Source of the DNA: Gemmatimonadales bacterium
GTDB lineage: Bacteria > Gemmatimonadota > Gemmatimonadetes > Gemmatimonadales > GWC2-71-9
Direction of reading: 5' to 3'
Assembly (NCBI GenBank): GCA_025928645.1
Contig: JAICJD010000004.1
Coordinates: 1-55,337 of the forward strand
DNA: 55,337 nucleotides
Made by a program: the position numbers and the translations under genes. A model generated the notes under the pieces. It was not told where the DNA came from. It ran no database searches and saw nothing but the letters and a program-made list of their open reading frames with translations. Below are positions 1 through 9,564 of this stretch, piece by piece (position 1 is the first letter of the stretch; every line of letters begins with the position of its first letter).

Positions 1-1266
1 CAGCGCCGGCAGCACGTGGATGTCGTCGGTCAGCTCGAGCATGAAGGCCACCGCGGTGAGCGGCGAGCGCATGGTGCCGCCCATGATCGCGGCCATGCTG
101 ATCATGGCCCAGAGCCCGGTGTCGCCGGCATGGATCCAGTGGGCCTCGAGGGCGCCGAGCGAGCCGCCCATGATGAGCAGCGGGGCCAGCACGCCGCCGG
201 ACGTCCCCGAGCCCAGGGCGATGGCCCAGATCAGGGCCTTGGTGATCGCGAGGCCCAGCAGGAAGCCGCCGACCAGGTGGCCGTTGATGAGATCCGCGAT
301 GGTGTCGTAGCCCACGCCGAGCGCGCGGGGGTAGAACAGGCCGCCGAGGCCGACGAACAGGCCGCCGATGACCGGCCACCACATGTAGTGGATCGGGAGC
401 TTGGCGAACAGGTCCTCGAACGTGTACACCAGCCAGGTCAGGAGCCCCGACGCGAACCCCGCCGCAATGCCCACCGCGAGCGCCAGCACCAGCTCCTCCC
501 AGGCCAGCGCGGAGTGCGCGGTCACGGGGAAGATCGGGCCCGCGCCCAGGAGCGGCACCCGGACGGCGCCGGCCACGGCCGCGGCCGCCGCCACCGGGAT
601 GAAGCTCCGCGGCTTCCATTCGAACAGCAGCAGCTCGACCGCGAGCAGCACCGCCGCCAGCGGCGTCGCGAAGATGGCCGCCATGCCGCCGGCGGCGCCG
701 GCCACGAGCAGGGTCTTTCGCTCGGAGGCCGAGAGGTGGAACGCCTGCGCGAACAACGAGCCGAACGCGCCCCCCGTCATGATGATCGGGCCCTCGGCGC
801 CAAACGGGCCGCCGCTCCCGATCGCGATCGCCGAGGAGAGCGGCTTGAGCAGCGCGACCTTGGCGCTCATGCGGCTGCGTCCGATCAGGATCGCTTCCAT
901 CGCCTCCGGGATCCCGTGGCCGCGGATCTTCTCCGAGCCGTATCGCGCCATGAGGCCGACGATCAGGCCGCCGACCGTCGGGATCAGCACCGCCCAGGCC
1001 CCAAGCTGGTTGTGCGCCGGCGACACCAGGGTCGAATCGACCCGGTGATAGTAGAGGAGGTTGGTGATGCTGCCGATCAGCCATACCAGCGCGACGGCCA
1101 CGAACGCGCTGATGACGCCCACGATCGCGGCCATCGGCGTGATGATGAGCAGCCGGGCGTCGGTCGTGAAGTCGCCAAGTCGGTCGTCGTGGTGCTGGGG
1201 AACGGGGGGAGCGGGAGAGAGCGGGTCGGCGACCGGCGTCGCCTCGGCGGATGGGGATGGATTCAT
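1..1266 (-). CDS. ClC family chloride channel/antiporter (3' end cut by window)
   Basis: This integral-membrane protein moves chloride (or another halide) across the cytoplasmic membrane, as a channel or as a Cl-/H+ exchanger. I translated it from the reverse strand because the ORF track lacks it: the frame stays open to base 1. The first 422 residues contain all three ClC filter signatures: GHGIP, then GAEGP carrying the gating glutamate, then GTSGGVLAP. Long hydrophobic helices lie between them. The N-terminus is a Pro/Ser-rich cytosolic tail of about 30 residues. The start is ATG at 1266. The C-terminus, where CBS domains would sit if present, is outside the window. The gene diverges from sbcD, sharing an intergenic stretch of about 80 bp. 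The family call is firm; channel versus antiporter is open. Confidence 0.93.
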   Translation of the reverse strand, partial: MNPSPSAEATPVADPLSPAPPVPQHHDDRLGDFTTDARLLIITPMAAIVGVISAFVAVALVWLIGSITNLLYYHRVDSTLVSPAHNQLGAWAVLIPTVGGLIVGLMARYGSEKIRGHGIPEAMEAILIGRSRMSAKVALLKPLSSAIAIGSGGPFGAEGPIIMTGGAFGSLFAQAFHLSASERKTLLVAGAAGGMAAIFATPLAAVLLAVELLLFEWKPRSFIPVAAAAAVAGAVRVPLLGAGPIFPVTAHSALAWEELVLALAVGIAAGFASGLLTWLVYTFEDLFAKLPIHYMWWPVIGGLFVGLGGLFYPRALGVGYDTIADLINGHLVGGFLLGLAITKALIWAIALGSGTSGGVLAPLLIMGGSLGALEAHWIHAGDTGLWAMISMAAIMGGTMRSPLTAVAFMLELTDDIHVLPAL

Positions 1267-1347
1267 GGCGTCAAGGTTAGGGACGCGGGGGCCCATGGGC
1301 AAGCGTCCCGGCCTTGATTTACCAAGGGCTTACGAGACATTAATGGT

Positions 1348-2526
1348 GTGAAACTCGCCCACGTCGCCGATACCCACCTCGGCATCCGGCAATATCATCG
1401 GCAAACCCCGTCCGGCATCAACCAGCGCGAGGCCGACGTCGCCCACGCCTTCCGCGCGGCGGTGGACGGAGTGGCGGAAGCGCGGCCGGACGCCGTCGTC
1501 GTCGCCGGCGATCTGTTCCACGCGGTGCGGCCGACCAATGCGGCGATCGTCTTCGCCTTCCGCCAGCTGCAGCGCCTGCGCGAGGCGCTGCCCGACGCGC
1601 CCATCGTGCTCATCGCCGGCAATCATGACACGCCGCGCTCCACCGAGACCGGCTCGATCCTGCGCCTGTTCGAGGAGCTCGGCGTGGACGTCGCCACCGA
1701 CGAGGCGCGCCGGTTCGTCTACCCGGGGCTCGACCTGTCGGTGCTCGCCGTGCCCCACCAGGCGCTCATGAGCCCCGCCCGCCCGTCGCTCCGGCCCGAG
1801 GGCGATGAGGGCCGCCGCGTGCTTCTGCTGCACGGCGAGATCGAAGGCGTGTTCCCGTTCGATCGAAGCAGCGCCGAATACGGCGGCGCCGTAGTGGGGC
1901 TCGAAGCGCTCGCGCCGTCGGAGTGGACCTACGTCGCTCTCGGCCACTACCACGTGCAGCATCAGGTCGCGCCGCGGGTGTGGTACGCCGGCTCCCTGGA
2001 GTACGTGAGCCCCAACCTCTGGGGTGAGCTGGTGGACGAGGCCGACCACGGCCTGCAAGGGAAGGGCTGGCTCCTGGCCGATCTCGATCGCGGGACGGTC
2101 GAGCGCCGCCGGGTACCGCTGGCGCGTGAGATCCTCGATCTCGAGCCGATCGAGGCCGACGGCCTCTCCGCCGCCGCGGTCGATGCGCTGATTCAGGAGC
2201 GGGTGGCGGGCCTCCCGGGCAGCGTCGCCGACAAGATCATCCGCCAGCTGGTGCAGAACATTCCCCGACACGTCGCGCGCGAGCTGAACCATGCCGCGGT
2301 GCGCGCGCTCAAGGCGGCGGCACTCCACTTCCATCTGGACCTGCGCCGGCCCGAAATCCACCGGCTGGTGGGCGTCGGCGCGCCGGGGCGGCGGCAGACC
2401 CTCCCGGAGCTGGTCCGGACCTACCTCGCCGGCCGGCCGCTCCCGGCCGAGCTCGATCGCGAGGCCTTCATTCGCCTGGGCGAGACGCTGATGGACTCGG
2501 TCGAGCGCGATCTGGCCGGCACCTGA
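1348..2526 (+). CDS. sbcD: Exonuclease SbcD (Mre11-type nuclease subunit)
   Basis: SbcD is the nuclease subunit of the SbcCD (Mre11-Rad50) complex, which opens hairpins and trims blocked DNA ends. The 392-residue protein carries the metallophosphoesterase motifs in order: DTHLG at residues 8-12, GDLFH near 54, GNHDT near 92, LLHGEIE near 160 and GHYHVQ near 202. The start is a GTG at 1348 with no clear Shine-Dalgarno. An AT-richer stretch lies directly upstream (TTGATTTACC to ACATTAATGG), so the message could have a very short leader. The stop overlaps the sbcC start (TGATG), giving tight translational coupling. Length and motifs are normal for the family. Confidence 0.95.
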   Translation: MKLAHVADTHLGIRQYHRQTPSGINQREADVAHAFRAAVDGVAEARPDAVVVAGDLFHAVRPTNAAIVFAFRQLQRLREALPDAPIVLIAGNHDTPRSTETGSILRLFEELGVDVATDEARRFVYPGLDLSVLAVPHQALMSPARPSLRPEGDEGRRVLLLHGEIEGVFPFDRSSAEYGGAVVGLEALAPSEWTYVALGHYHVQHQVAPRVWYAGSLEYVSPNLWGELVDEADHGLQGKGWLLADLDRGTVERRRVPLAREILDLEPIEADGLSAAAVDALIQERVAGLPGSVADKIIRQLVQNIPRHVARELNHAAVRALKAAALHFHLDLRRPEIHRLVGVGAPGRRQTLPELVRTYLAGRPLPAELDREAFIRLGETLMDSVERDLAGT

Positions 2527-4946
2527 TGCAGATCCAGCGCCTGCGGCTCTCCAACTTCCGCCAGCACGAGCATACCGACCTCGAGCTGGGCCCCGGACTC
2601 ACCGGCATCATCGGGCCGAACGGAGCCGGGAAGACCACCCTGCTCGAGGCCATCGCCTGGGCGATGTACGGCATGCCCGCCGCGCGCGGCAGCCGCGAGA
2701 CCATCCGGCGACGCGGGGCGCCAGCCCGCTCGCGGGTCGAGGTGGAGCTCGCGTTCGCCCTCGGCGCGCATCAGTATCGCATCGTCCGCACGCTGAACGG
2801 CGCCGAGCTGTACCAGGACGGCGACCCGTCACCCATCGCCAATTCGATCGGCGCCGTGACCGAGCGGGTCACCCGCCTGCTGGGCATGACGCGCGACGAG
2901 TTCTTCAACACCTACTTCACCGGTCAGAAAGAGCTGGCCGTGATGGCGGCGATGTCGGCGCCGGAGCGGGCCCAGTTCCTCTCGCGCGTCCTGGGGTACG
3001 AGCGGATCCGCGCGGCGCAGGATCGCCTGAAGGAGCGCCGCTCCGCGCTCCGAGCCCGGCACGACGCGCTCCGCGCGGGACTCGGCGACCTGGCCGACAT
3101 CGAGGCCGCCGAGGCCGGCGCGCAGGAGCGGGTCGTCGCGGCGCGGGCGGCCGACGCCGCGGCCGCCGAAGCGCTCGCGTCGGCCGAATGTGTCCTCCGG
3201 GAGGCTCGTCCCGAGTGGGAACGGGTCCAGGCCCTCCGCGAAACGGCCCTGACCCTGGAGGCCGAGCTGCGGGTGGCCGATCATCGGGGCGCCGCCGCGG
3301 TCGAGCGCGCCGAGCGGCTCGAGCGCGAGGCGGCCGCGGCGGCGGCGGCGGCGCGGAAGCTCGAGGCGGTCTCGGAGCGGCTGGCGCCGCTCCCCGGCCT
3401 GCGCGAGACCCTCGCCGCCCTCGAGCGCGCTGCCGAGCGCCACGCCGCGCGCCGCGGCCTGCTGGTGCAGCTCGACGACGTGCGCCGCCACCTGGCGTCG
3501 GTCGAGGACCGCGTGGCGCGGCTGCCGAGCCACGAGCAGCTCGATGCCGCGCGCGATCGCATCAACGATGTCCGCGCCTCTCTCGCCGGCGTCACGCTCG
3601 ACTCCGAGAATCTGCGCACCGCGTGGGTCCGGAACGCGCAGGACGCCAAGACCAAGCGGCAGGGCCTGCTCGATCAGTATCAGGAGCTGAAGGAGCAGCG
3701 CCAACGCATCGTCAAGGCCGGCCCCGAGGGCGACTGCCCGACCTGCGCCCGCCCCTTGGGCGCGGAATACGAAAAGGTGCTCGGCGTCCTCGATCGGCAG
3801 ATGGAGGATGTGATCGCCAACGGCAACTTCTACAAGCAGCGCATCGAGCAGCTCCAGCTCGAGCCCAGGGAGCTCGACGACGCCGACCGGCGGCGCCTCG
3901 CGCTCGAGCAGGAGCTGTCGGAAGTCACCGGCGAGGGCGGACGGCTGGAGGCGCTGGCGCACGAGCGCGCGCCGCTCGCCGAGGAGCGGGAGCGGCTGCT
4001 CGGGCGGGTGCGTGAGGTGGAGGCGGCGCTCGCCGCCGCGCCGGCCGAGTACGACGAGCGGCGTCACCGGGCGGTCCTCGCCGAGATCCGCGCGCTGGAG
4101 CCGCTGGCCCTCGAGGCCGAGCGGCTGGGGGTGGTTGCGGGGAGAAGCGGCGCCGTCGCGGCTGAGCTCGAGCCGGTCGCGGCGGAGCGCGCGGACGCTC
4201 TGGCCGCCGCGGAGGCGCTCCGTCGGCGCCTGGCGGAGCTCGGCTACAGCGAGCAGGCCTACCGCGCCGCCCGCGATGCCGAAGCCTCGGCCGAGCGGCA
4301 CCGGCGCGAGGCGGAGCTGATCCTGGTTCGGGCCCGTGGCGAGTCGGCGGCCGCGGAGGAGGCGGTCCAGGCGGCCGCACGACGCCGGGCCGAGCGAACC
4401 GAGCGGGAGCAGGAAGCCAAGGCGGCCGCGACCGACCTCGCCCTGCACCAGGAGCTCGACCGCGCGCTCTCCGATCTCCGCACCGAGCTCAACGCGACGC
4501 TCCGGCCCGATCTGAGCGAGCTCGCCTCCGGGTTCCTCCGCGACCTGACCAACGGCCGCTACACCGACCTCGAGCTCGACGAGGACTATGGCGCCACGCT
4601 GCTCGACGATGGCGATCCGAAAGCTGTCATTTCCGGCGGCGAGGAGGACGTGGCCAACCTCGCGCTCAGGCTCGCGATCAGCCAGATGATCGCCGAGCGC
4701 GCGGGCCAGCCCCTGTCGCTCCTGATTCTGGACGAGATCTTCGGCTCGCTCGACGAGGACCGGCGCCTCGCGGTGGTGGACCTGCTGCGCAGCCTGGCCG
4801 ATCGCTTCCCGCAGGTCATTCTCATCACCCACGTCGACTCGGTGCGCGAAGGCTTCGACCGCGTCGTGCGGGTGGGGTTCGACGTGGCGCGCGGCGTCGC
4901 GACCGTGCGCGACGAGCCGGTCGGAGACCACGATGTGGCGGCCTGA
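2526..4946 (+). CDS. sbcC: SbcC/Rad50 family SMC-like ATPase
   Basis: This is the ATPase partner of SbcD, using ATP-driven conformational change to place DNA ends in the nuclease. It has 806 residues, shorter than E. coli SbcC (~1050) and closer to archaeal Rad50. The Walker A motif GPNGAGKTT is at residues 30-38. Two long Ala/Glu/Arg-rich coiled-coil arms flank a zinc hook, CPTC, near residue 404. The signature-like [15 protein letters not shown] and Walker [14 protein letters not shown] lie close to the C-terminus. The ATG overlaps the sbcD stop and the C-terminal 14 bases overlap the next gene, so sbcD, sbcC and the acetyltransferase are probably one operon. Confidence 0.95.
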   Translation: MQIQRLRLSNFRQHEHTDLELGPGLTGIIGPNGAGKTTLLEAIAWAMYGMPAARGSRETIRRRGAPARSRVEVELAFALGAHQYRIVRTLNGAELYQDGDPSPIANSIGAVTERVTRLLGMTRDEFFNTYFTGQKELAVMAAMSAPERAQFLSRVLGYERIRAAQDRLKERRSALRARHDALRAGLGDLADIEAAEAGAQERVVAARAADAAAAEALASAECVLREARPEWERVQALRETALTLEAELRVADHRGAAAVERAERLEREAAAAAAAARKLEAVSERLAPLPGLRETLAALERAAERHAARRGLLVQLDDVRRHLASVEDRVARLPSHEQLDAARDRINDVRASLAGVTLDSENLRTAWVRNAQDAKTKRQGLLDQYQELKEQRQRIVKAGPEGDCPTCARPLGAEYEKVLGVLDRQMEDVIANGNFYKQRIEQLQLEPRELDDADRRRLALEQELSEVTGEGGRLEALAHERAPLAEERERLLGRVREVEAALAAAPAEYDERRHRAVLAEIRALEPLALEAERLGVVAGRSGAVAAELEPVAAERADALAAAEALRRRLAELGYSEQAYRAARDAEASAERHRREAELILVRARGESAAAEEAVQAAARRRAERTEREQEAKAAATDLALHQELDRALSDLRTELNATLRPDLSELASGFLRDLTNGRYTDLELDEDYGATLLDDGDPKAVISGGEEDVANLALRLAISQMIAERAGQPLSLLILDEIFGSLDEDRRLAVVDLLRSLADRFPQVILITHVDSVREGFDRVVRVGFDVARGVATVRDEPVGDHDVAA

Positions 4947-5892
4947 CCGCAGCGTCCGCGGGCCCGACCGGCCCACGCTGCGCGACATCGAGCCGCTCAA
5001 CCGTGTCTTCGCCGACGCGTTCACCGACCGCTACAGCCGCGATGGGCTGGTCGGCGTGCGCGTGCCCCATCTCAACACCCTCGTATGGCGCTACGCCCTC
5101 GAGGATGCCGGGGACGGCGCCATGGTCTGGCGCGACGCGGATGGCCAGATGGTCGCGTTCAACATGGTGCACCAATCGGGCGTCGAGGGGTGGATGGGGC
5201 CGCTGGCCGTTCGGCCCGACCGCCAGGGCGAAGGGCTGGGCTCCACGATGGTGCGGCTGGGCATCGAGTGGCTCAAAGGGCAGGGCGCCCGTACCATCGG
5301 CCTCGAGACGATGCCGCGCACGGTGGAGAACATCGGCTTCTACAGCCGCATCGGCCTCGTGCCCGGCCCGCTCACCGTCACGCTGGTGCACGACGTGCCC
5401 CGCCGCGGCACCGCGCCGCCCGAGCTCCTCTCGACCGCGGGGGCGCAACTGCCGCTCCGGATGGAGGAGTGCCGGCGGCTCACCGACGAGCTCACGCCCG
5501 GCGTGGACTTCACCCGCGAGATCGCGCTGACCCGCGATCTCGCCATCGGCGACACCACGCTCGTGCGGGAGCGGGGCGAGCTCGCCGGCTTCGCGCTGTG
5601 GCACTCCACGCCGCTCGCGGCCGGCCGCGCCAAGGATGAGGTGCGCGTGCTCAAGCTCGTGGCCCGCTCGATGGCGGCCTTCGAGCGCCTGCTCGAGGCA
5701 CTGCACGGCACCGCGGTGCGCGAGCGGGTGGGCCGCCTGGCCATCCGCTGCCAGAGCGACTTCGCGGACGCGTACCTGCGGCTGGTGTCCGCCGGGTTCC
5801 GGGTGCACTGGACCGACCTGCGCATGCTCCTGCAGGGCTATCCGCAGGTGCCGGCCACACACGGAATCGTGCTCTCGAACTGGGAGATCTGA
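4933..5892 (+). CDS. GNAT family N-acetyltransferase, two-domain
   Basis: This is a predicted acetyl-CoA-dependent N-acyltransferase of unknown substrate. The N-terminal half (about residues 10-155) is a recognisable GNAT fold: the strand [22 protein letters not shown] contains the acetyl-CoA pyrophosphate-binding Q/R-x-x-G-x-G/A segment, followed by the [18 protein letters not shown] region typical of motif B. The second half (about 180-319) looks like a second, degenerate GNAT-like lobe without a clear CoA loop. The start ATG at 4933 has GGAGA six bases upstream and overlaps the end of sbcC by 14 bases, suggesting co-translation. No functional tie to DNA repair is evident beyond that linkage. 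Confidence 0.85.
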   Translation: MWRPDRSVRGPDRPTLRDIEPLNRVFADAFTDRYSRDGLVGVRVPHLNTLVWRYALEDAGDGAMVWRDADGQMVAFNMVHQSGVEGWMGPLAVRPDRQGEGLGSTMVRLGIEWLKGQGARTIGLETMPRTVENIGFYSRIGLVPGPLTVTLVHDVPRRGTAPPELLSTAGAQLPLRMEECRRLTDELTPGVDFTREIALTRDLAIGDTTLVRERGELAGFALWHSTPLAAGRAKDEVRVLKLVARSMAAFERLLEALHGTAVRERVGRLAIRCQSDFADAYLRLVSAGFRVHWTDLRMLLQGYPQVPATHGIVLSNWEI

Positions 5893-5898
5893 GCTCGG

Positions 5899-7011
5899 CT
5901 AGCGGCCGTTGCGCTCCGCCAGGACGGTGCGGTACACCTCGATGGTCCGCATGACCGAGTGCTCCAGCGTGAAGGCGCCTTCGTAGCGCGCGCGCCCGTT
6001 CCCGCCGAGGCGCACCCGCAGCTCGGCCGAGGCGAGCAGCCGGCCCAGACACTCACGGAGCGCGCTCGCGTCGCCCCGCGGCACCAGCAGCCCGGTCTCG
6101 CCGTCCTCCACCGATTCGCCGATCCCCCCGACCTCCGTCGCGACCACCGGCAGCCCCGCGCGCATCGCCTCCAGAATGCTGAGCGGAAAGCCCTCCCAGT
6201 TGGTCACGAGCAGGAAGACCTGCGAGCTCGCCAGGATATCGCCCACGTCCAGGCGCTGTCCCAGGAACTTCACCCGTTCCCCCAGACCCAGCGACCGGGC
6301 AAGCCGCTCCGCCTCGGGCATGAGCGGTCCGTCGCCGACGAGGTCCATCTCCCAGGGGACGGCCATGAGGCCGGCCAGCGCCCGGAACAGCGTCGCGTGG
6401 TCCTTCTGCGCCATGAACCGCGCCACCATCACGAGGCGGGGCGGGGAGCGGCCCGGGTCCGCTCGCCGGGGGGTGGGCAGATCGGGCATACCGTTGTGCA
6501 CCGTGACCACCTTCTCGGGCGGCGCCACCCGCGCCTCGAGCGCCAGTTGGCGATCGAATTCCGAGACGGTGATGATCCGGCTGGCCAGCGGCCCCACCAG
6601 CCGCTCGACCCGGCGGAACACCGCGGCCTGCCTCGGCGGCACGCCGGGCGTGAACGCCCAGCCGTGGGCCGTGAACACCACGGGCATCCTCAAGGAGCGC
6701 CCCGCGATGCGCGCCAGTGTTCCCGCCTTGGAGGAGTGCGCCGCGATGAGCTCGGGGCGGAGTTCGAGGAGGACGTTCCGGATCTCGTGCAGCGCCCGCA
6801 GATCCTGGAGGGGGGCGATCGGCATGGTGAGATGGCGCATCAGGCGTACCGGTGTCGCCTGCGCCCTGAGATCGTCCACGAAGGCCCCCCGCCCGCTGGT
6901 CAGCACGGTCACCTCGTGGCCGTGGGCGCGCATCGCGCCGGCCATGTCGCGCACGTGAATCTGCGCGCCGCCGAGGGGATCAGCTCGGGTCACGATGTAG
7001 GCGATCTTCAT
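5899..7011 (-). CDS. Glycosyltransferase family 4 (GT-B fold)
   Basis: This is a cytoplasmic retaining glycosyltransferase that probably adds a sugar from a nucleotide-sugar donor to the lipid-linked EPS repeat unit. The 370-residue protein shows the N-terminal Rossmann start MKIAYIVTRADPLGGAQIHVRDMA (the GGAQ loop is typical of GT4). It also has the linker VTVHNGMPDLP and the C-terminal donor-binding segment NWEGFPLSILEAMRAGLPVVATEVGG, which includes the E-x7-E motif. It lies on the strand opposite to the first EPS genes and marks the left border of the polysaccharide locus. A TATATT box about 50 bases upstream of its ATG may be its promoter. Confidence 0.9.
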   Translation of the reverse strand: MKIAYIVTRADPLGGAQIHVRDMAGAMRAHGHEVTVLTSGRGAFVDDLRAQATPVRLMRHLTMPIAPLQDLRALHEIRNVLLELRPELIAAHSSKAGTLARIAGRSLRMPVVFTAHGWAFTPGVPPRQAAVFRRVERLVGPLASRIITVSEFDRQLALEARVAPPEKVVTVHNGMPDLPTPRRADPGRSPPRLVMVARFMAQKDHATLFRALAGLMAVPWEMDLVGDGPLMPEAERLARSLGLGERVKFLGQRLDVGDILASSQVFLLVTNWEGFPLSILEAMRAGLPVVATEVGGIGESVEDGETGLLVPRGDASALRECLGRLLASAELRVRLGGNGRARYEGAFTLEHSVMRTIEVYRTVLAERNGR

Positions 7012-7385
7012 CCGCTGGAACCTGTAAACGCGGGGGCGGGGGGTGCCGGCCGATGGGGCGGGAATATAGGCGGGGCGTCGGTCGGGCCAAGGTTTCCTGG
7101 GGTCGTGCCATTGCCCGCAGCAAGCCGGGCGGGGTGCCGCTCAAGCATTGGCTAGTGTCGCAAGACATTACGCTAACTTGTTACAATCGCCGAATGACAG
7201 AAGTTGTATCGTGTTACACCTGAGGAAGTTGCAGCTTAGAGCTGCGAAAAGACATGAGCGCTGTGTAGAACTTTTTCGCATTGAGTTGCCCCTTCAACTG
7301 CCGTAAATATGCAGGAGCCCAAGGGTGGTGGCGGCGGTTTGGGAACGGTTGGGTGCCCGCAGGGAGCAGACGAAAGGCCCCCGCA
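7012..7385. promoter_or_regulatory. Divergent intergenic regulatory region with structured leader
   Basis: This 374-bp non-coding gap separates the GT4 gene (leftward) from the Ig-domain lipoprotein gene (rightward). It is clearly AT-richer than its surroundings between about 7140 and 7310. Two dyads follow each other: GCAGC-TTAGA-GCTGC at 7231-7245, and GCGAAAA (7244-7250) that can pair with TTTTCGC (7273-7279). A TACAAT box at 7182-7187 could be a -10 element. I compared the leader with the c-di-GMP-I (GEMM) consensus and found no match. It is probably the promoter and untranslated leader of the lipoprotein gene. Confidence 0.45.
7063..7068 (-). promoter_or_regulatory. Putative -10 box (TATATT) for the GT4 gene
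   Basis: On the minus strand CCTATATTCCCGCC sits about 50 bases upstream of the GT4 ATG. It matches the TAnnTT pattern that recurs upstream of many genes in this window. No convincing -35 is seen. This is pattern-based inference. Confidence 0.35.
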
Positions 7386-9191
7386 ATGACGTACACGTTC
7401 AAGCTTGCGCGCAGACTCGCCGTCTCGCGAGACTTCGGCGTGCTCACCGCACTGGTTCTCCTCGCAGCGTGCTCCGGAGATTCCACCGCTCCCGACGTCG
7501 AGTCGGCCGGGTTCGCTGACCACGTCCTTCCCGGCTTCGAAGTCAGCCCTCGAGCCGTCACCATCGAAACCAACCAGACCATCGTCTTCCGCGGACGGGA
7601 CCGCAGTGTCAGGGGCGTCGTTCCCCTGGTCACGGCCTGGAAGACCAGCGGCGGCACCATTACCGCCGATGGCACCTTTTCCTCCGATGTCCCCGGCACG
7701 TATACCGTGGTCGGCCGGAGCGGAGGCAAGCACACCGACTCCTCGCTGGTGCAGGTGGTGCCGAAGAACGAGAACGTCGTGAGCCTCTCGGTCAGCCCCG
7801 ACTCCGTGTCCCTGCAGCCCGGCGGTGAGCGGACTTTTACGGTGAAGGCGCGCCTCGCGAGCGGCAGGACCACCTCGAAGGTCGGCGCCGTGTGGAGCGC
7901 CACCGGCGGCGACATCGACGCCGGCGGGACCTACACTGCCGGTGATACCACGGGCGACTTTCGCGTGATCGCCGTGAATACCTCCGGCACGGTGGCGGAT
8001 ACGGTCGCGGTGCACGTCGACGCGCAGGCTCCCGCGCTTCCGCCGCCGTCCAGTCCGCCTCCCGCCACGCTCGCGAGCGTGATCATCACGCCGGCCAGTG
8101 TCTCCCTTTCCTCCGGGGCGACACGCGACTTCGAGGCATATGGCCGCGATTCGAACGGCGACAGCGTCGCCGTCAGCGTGACCTTCACCGCAACCGGCGG
8201 CACGGTCACCGCGAACGGGCTGTACACCGCCGGCTCGACGGGCGGAGCCTACCGCGTCGTCGCGAGCTCGAACGGCCTGGCCGATACCGCGGCGGTCAGT
8301 GTCCTGGTCTCCTCGCCCGGCGTGACCTCCGGCATGGGCATTCCGTTCGGCCCGGCCCAGCTGTTGAACGAGAGCACAGGGGGGACGCCCTTCTCGCTCA
8401 CGATCGTCGGCACCACGGCGAGCACCATCGTCGGCACGCTGAGCCAGGCTCGGCAGCAGAAGCTCCGCCTCGTCCTCAACATGACGGGCGGCTCACACGA
8501 GCTGTACCTCACCGACGGCGTGTTCGACCGCGCCAAGTGGAACAGCAAGATGAACAGCTACAACACCCCGGAGATCCGGCAGGCCGTGGCGGAGGCGGTG
8601 GCCGACGGCACCATCGTCGGCGAGTCCGTCATGGACGAGCCGAACGTGTACGGGCTGGGCGACGGCAACACGTGGGGTCCGAGAGGCACCATGACCAAGG
8701 CGCGCGTCGATTCGCTCTGCGGGTACGTGAAGACGGTGTTCCCCACCATGCCGGTCGGCGTGGTCCATGCTCATCAGGCCTTCGAGCCGAGCAACTCCTA
8801 CCGGGTCTGCGAGTTCCTGGTGGACGCCTATTCGTACCGCTTCGGCGACATCACCAAGTGGCGCGACGACGCGCTGGCCATGGGCCGCCGCGACGGTCAC
8901 GCGATCCTTTTCAGCATGAACATCCTGAACGGCGGCATTCAGGCGGTGCGGGACGGCCTGTGGAACTGCCCGCTCACCACGACGGGCGGCCGGGGGACCT
9001 ACGATCCCAACTGCCGCATGACGGCGAATCAGATCCGCGAGTTCGGCCTGGCCCTGGGCCCGTCAGGCTGCGGCATGCTCATGTGGCGGTACAACTCGGA
9101 CTTCATCCTCGACCCGAATAATCAGCTCGCGTTCAAGGATATTGCCACACACCTCGCAACGCTCCCGTCCAAGGCCTGTCGGAGGAGTTAG
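7386..9191 (+). CDS. Ig-like-domain lipoprotein with putative TIM-barrel (glycosidase-like) C-terminal domain
   Basis: This is a probable outer-membrane lipoprotein of 601 residues; the track ORF begins 35 codons too early. The preferred ATG at 7386 gives MTYTFKLARRLA, then a hydrophobic stretch ending in the lipobox LAAC. Next come about three Big_2-like bacterial Ig repeats, each with the SVSPDSVSL...GG-x-I-x-A-x-G-TYTAG pattern (residues ~45-310) and a Pro-rich linker. The final ~270 residues start at GIPFGPAQ and form a separate domain with alternating beta/alpha elements; the strand GESVMDEPNVYG is reminiscent of catalytic-acid strands in clan-A-like glycoside hydrolases. The same N-terminus and C-terminal domain recur at 35456-36430. 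Function is unknown; polymer binding or cleavage at the cell surface is my inference from its place in the EPS locus. Confidence 0.75.
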   Translation: MTYTFKLARRLAVSRDFGVLTALVLLAACSGDSTAPDVESAGFADHVLPGFEVSPRAVTIETNQTIVFRGRDRSVRGVVPLVTAWKTSGGTITADGTFSSDVPGTYTVVGRSGGKHTDSSLVQVVPKNENVVSLSVSPDSVSLQPGGERTFTVKARLASGRTTSKVGAVWSATGGDIDAGGTYTAGDTTGDFRVIAVNTSGTVADTVAVHVDAQAPALPPPSSPPPATLASVIITPASVSLSSGATRDFEAYGRDSNGDSVAVSVTFTATGGTVTANGLYTAGSTGGAYRVVASSNGLADTAAVSVLVSSPGVTSGMGIPFGPAQLLNESTGGTPFSLTIVGTTASTIVGTLSQARQQKLRLVLNMTGGSHELYLTDGVFDRAKWNSKMNSYNTPEIRQAVAEAVADGTIVGESVMDEPNVYGLGDGNTWGPRGTMTKARVDSLCGYVKTVFPTMPVGVVHAHQAFEPSNSYRVCEFLVDAYSYRFGDITKWRDDALAMGRRDGHAILFSMNILNGGIQAVRDGLWNCPLTTTGGRGTYDPNCRMTANQIREFGLALGPSGCGMLMWRYNSDFILDPNNQLAFKDIATHLATLPSKACRRS

Positions 9192-9221
9192 CGCGCGATG
9201 CCGGGCGGCAGCGGCCGGAAT

Positions 9222-9252
9222 GCGGACCGGGAGACGTGCTCTCCCGGTCCGC
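9222..9252 (+). terminator. Strong hairpin terminator after the lipoprotein gene
   Basis: A perfect 13-bp stem (GCGGACCGGGAGA / TCTCCCGGTCCGC) with a 5-base loop lies 31 bases after the lipoprotein stop codon and is followed by CTCGCTTTC. It has only a weak T-tract but is very stable, as is usual for GC-rich genomes. Confidence 0.7.
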
Positions 9253-9564
9253 CTCGCTTTCGGGGGGCACGCCGGCCACCGGTGGGAGGATGCCGGGCCC
9301 TGTGTCGAGCGCGCCACACTCGTGTGGTGCGAGGAGTGTGTCAGATGACCAAAATGACGGGGGAGCCCCTGCTCCGCCGGAGGCACGGGCTAGCCCGTGC
9401 CGTGCCTTCGGGAGTTACCCATAGTAAATTGCCCTACTGCGCGGAGGCTGATGACGTTTGGCCCCCGTCAAATCGGCGGGGGGCACGGATCCTGCTCCCC
9501 CGCCGGCATTCGCCAGGCGGTGCTGTCATGTTCCCGGTCGCCTGGCGCTACCTTCCACCAACTC
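9253..9564 (+). promoter_or_regulatory. Leader region of the export/BY-kinase genes with palindrome and hairpin
   Basis: This gap of about 310 bases contains no convincing gene. It holds a perfect 20-bp palindrome at 9382-9401 (GGCACGGGCTAGCCCGTGCC), which may be an operator or a fold-back element. A second near-perfect hairpin lies at 9474-9505, where CGGCGGGGGGCA pairs with TGCTCCCCCGCCG with a one-base imperfection. The region presumably carries the promoter and 5' leader of the polysaccharide-export gene. No known riboswitch consensus is recognised. Confidence 0.45.

Noticed and set aside
16-1317. 433-aa plus-strand ORF over the ClC gene
   Set aside because: It is His/Arg/Gly/Asp-rich without any family pattern and is antisense to the clear ClC motifs; a high-GC shadow.
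2829-5024. 731-aa minus-strand ORF over sbcC
   Set aside because: Antisense shadow of sbcC, whose Walker and zinc-hook motifs are unambiguous.
7200-7385. c-di-GMP (GEMM) or other known riboswitch before the lipoprotein gene
   Set aside because: The required GEMM core sequences are absent; only generic dyads are seen.
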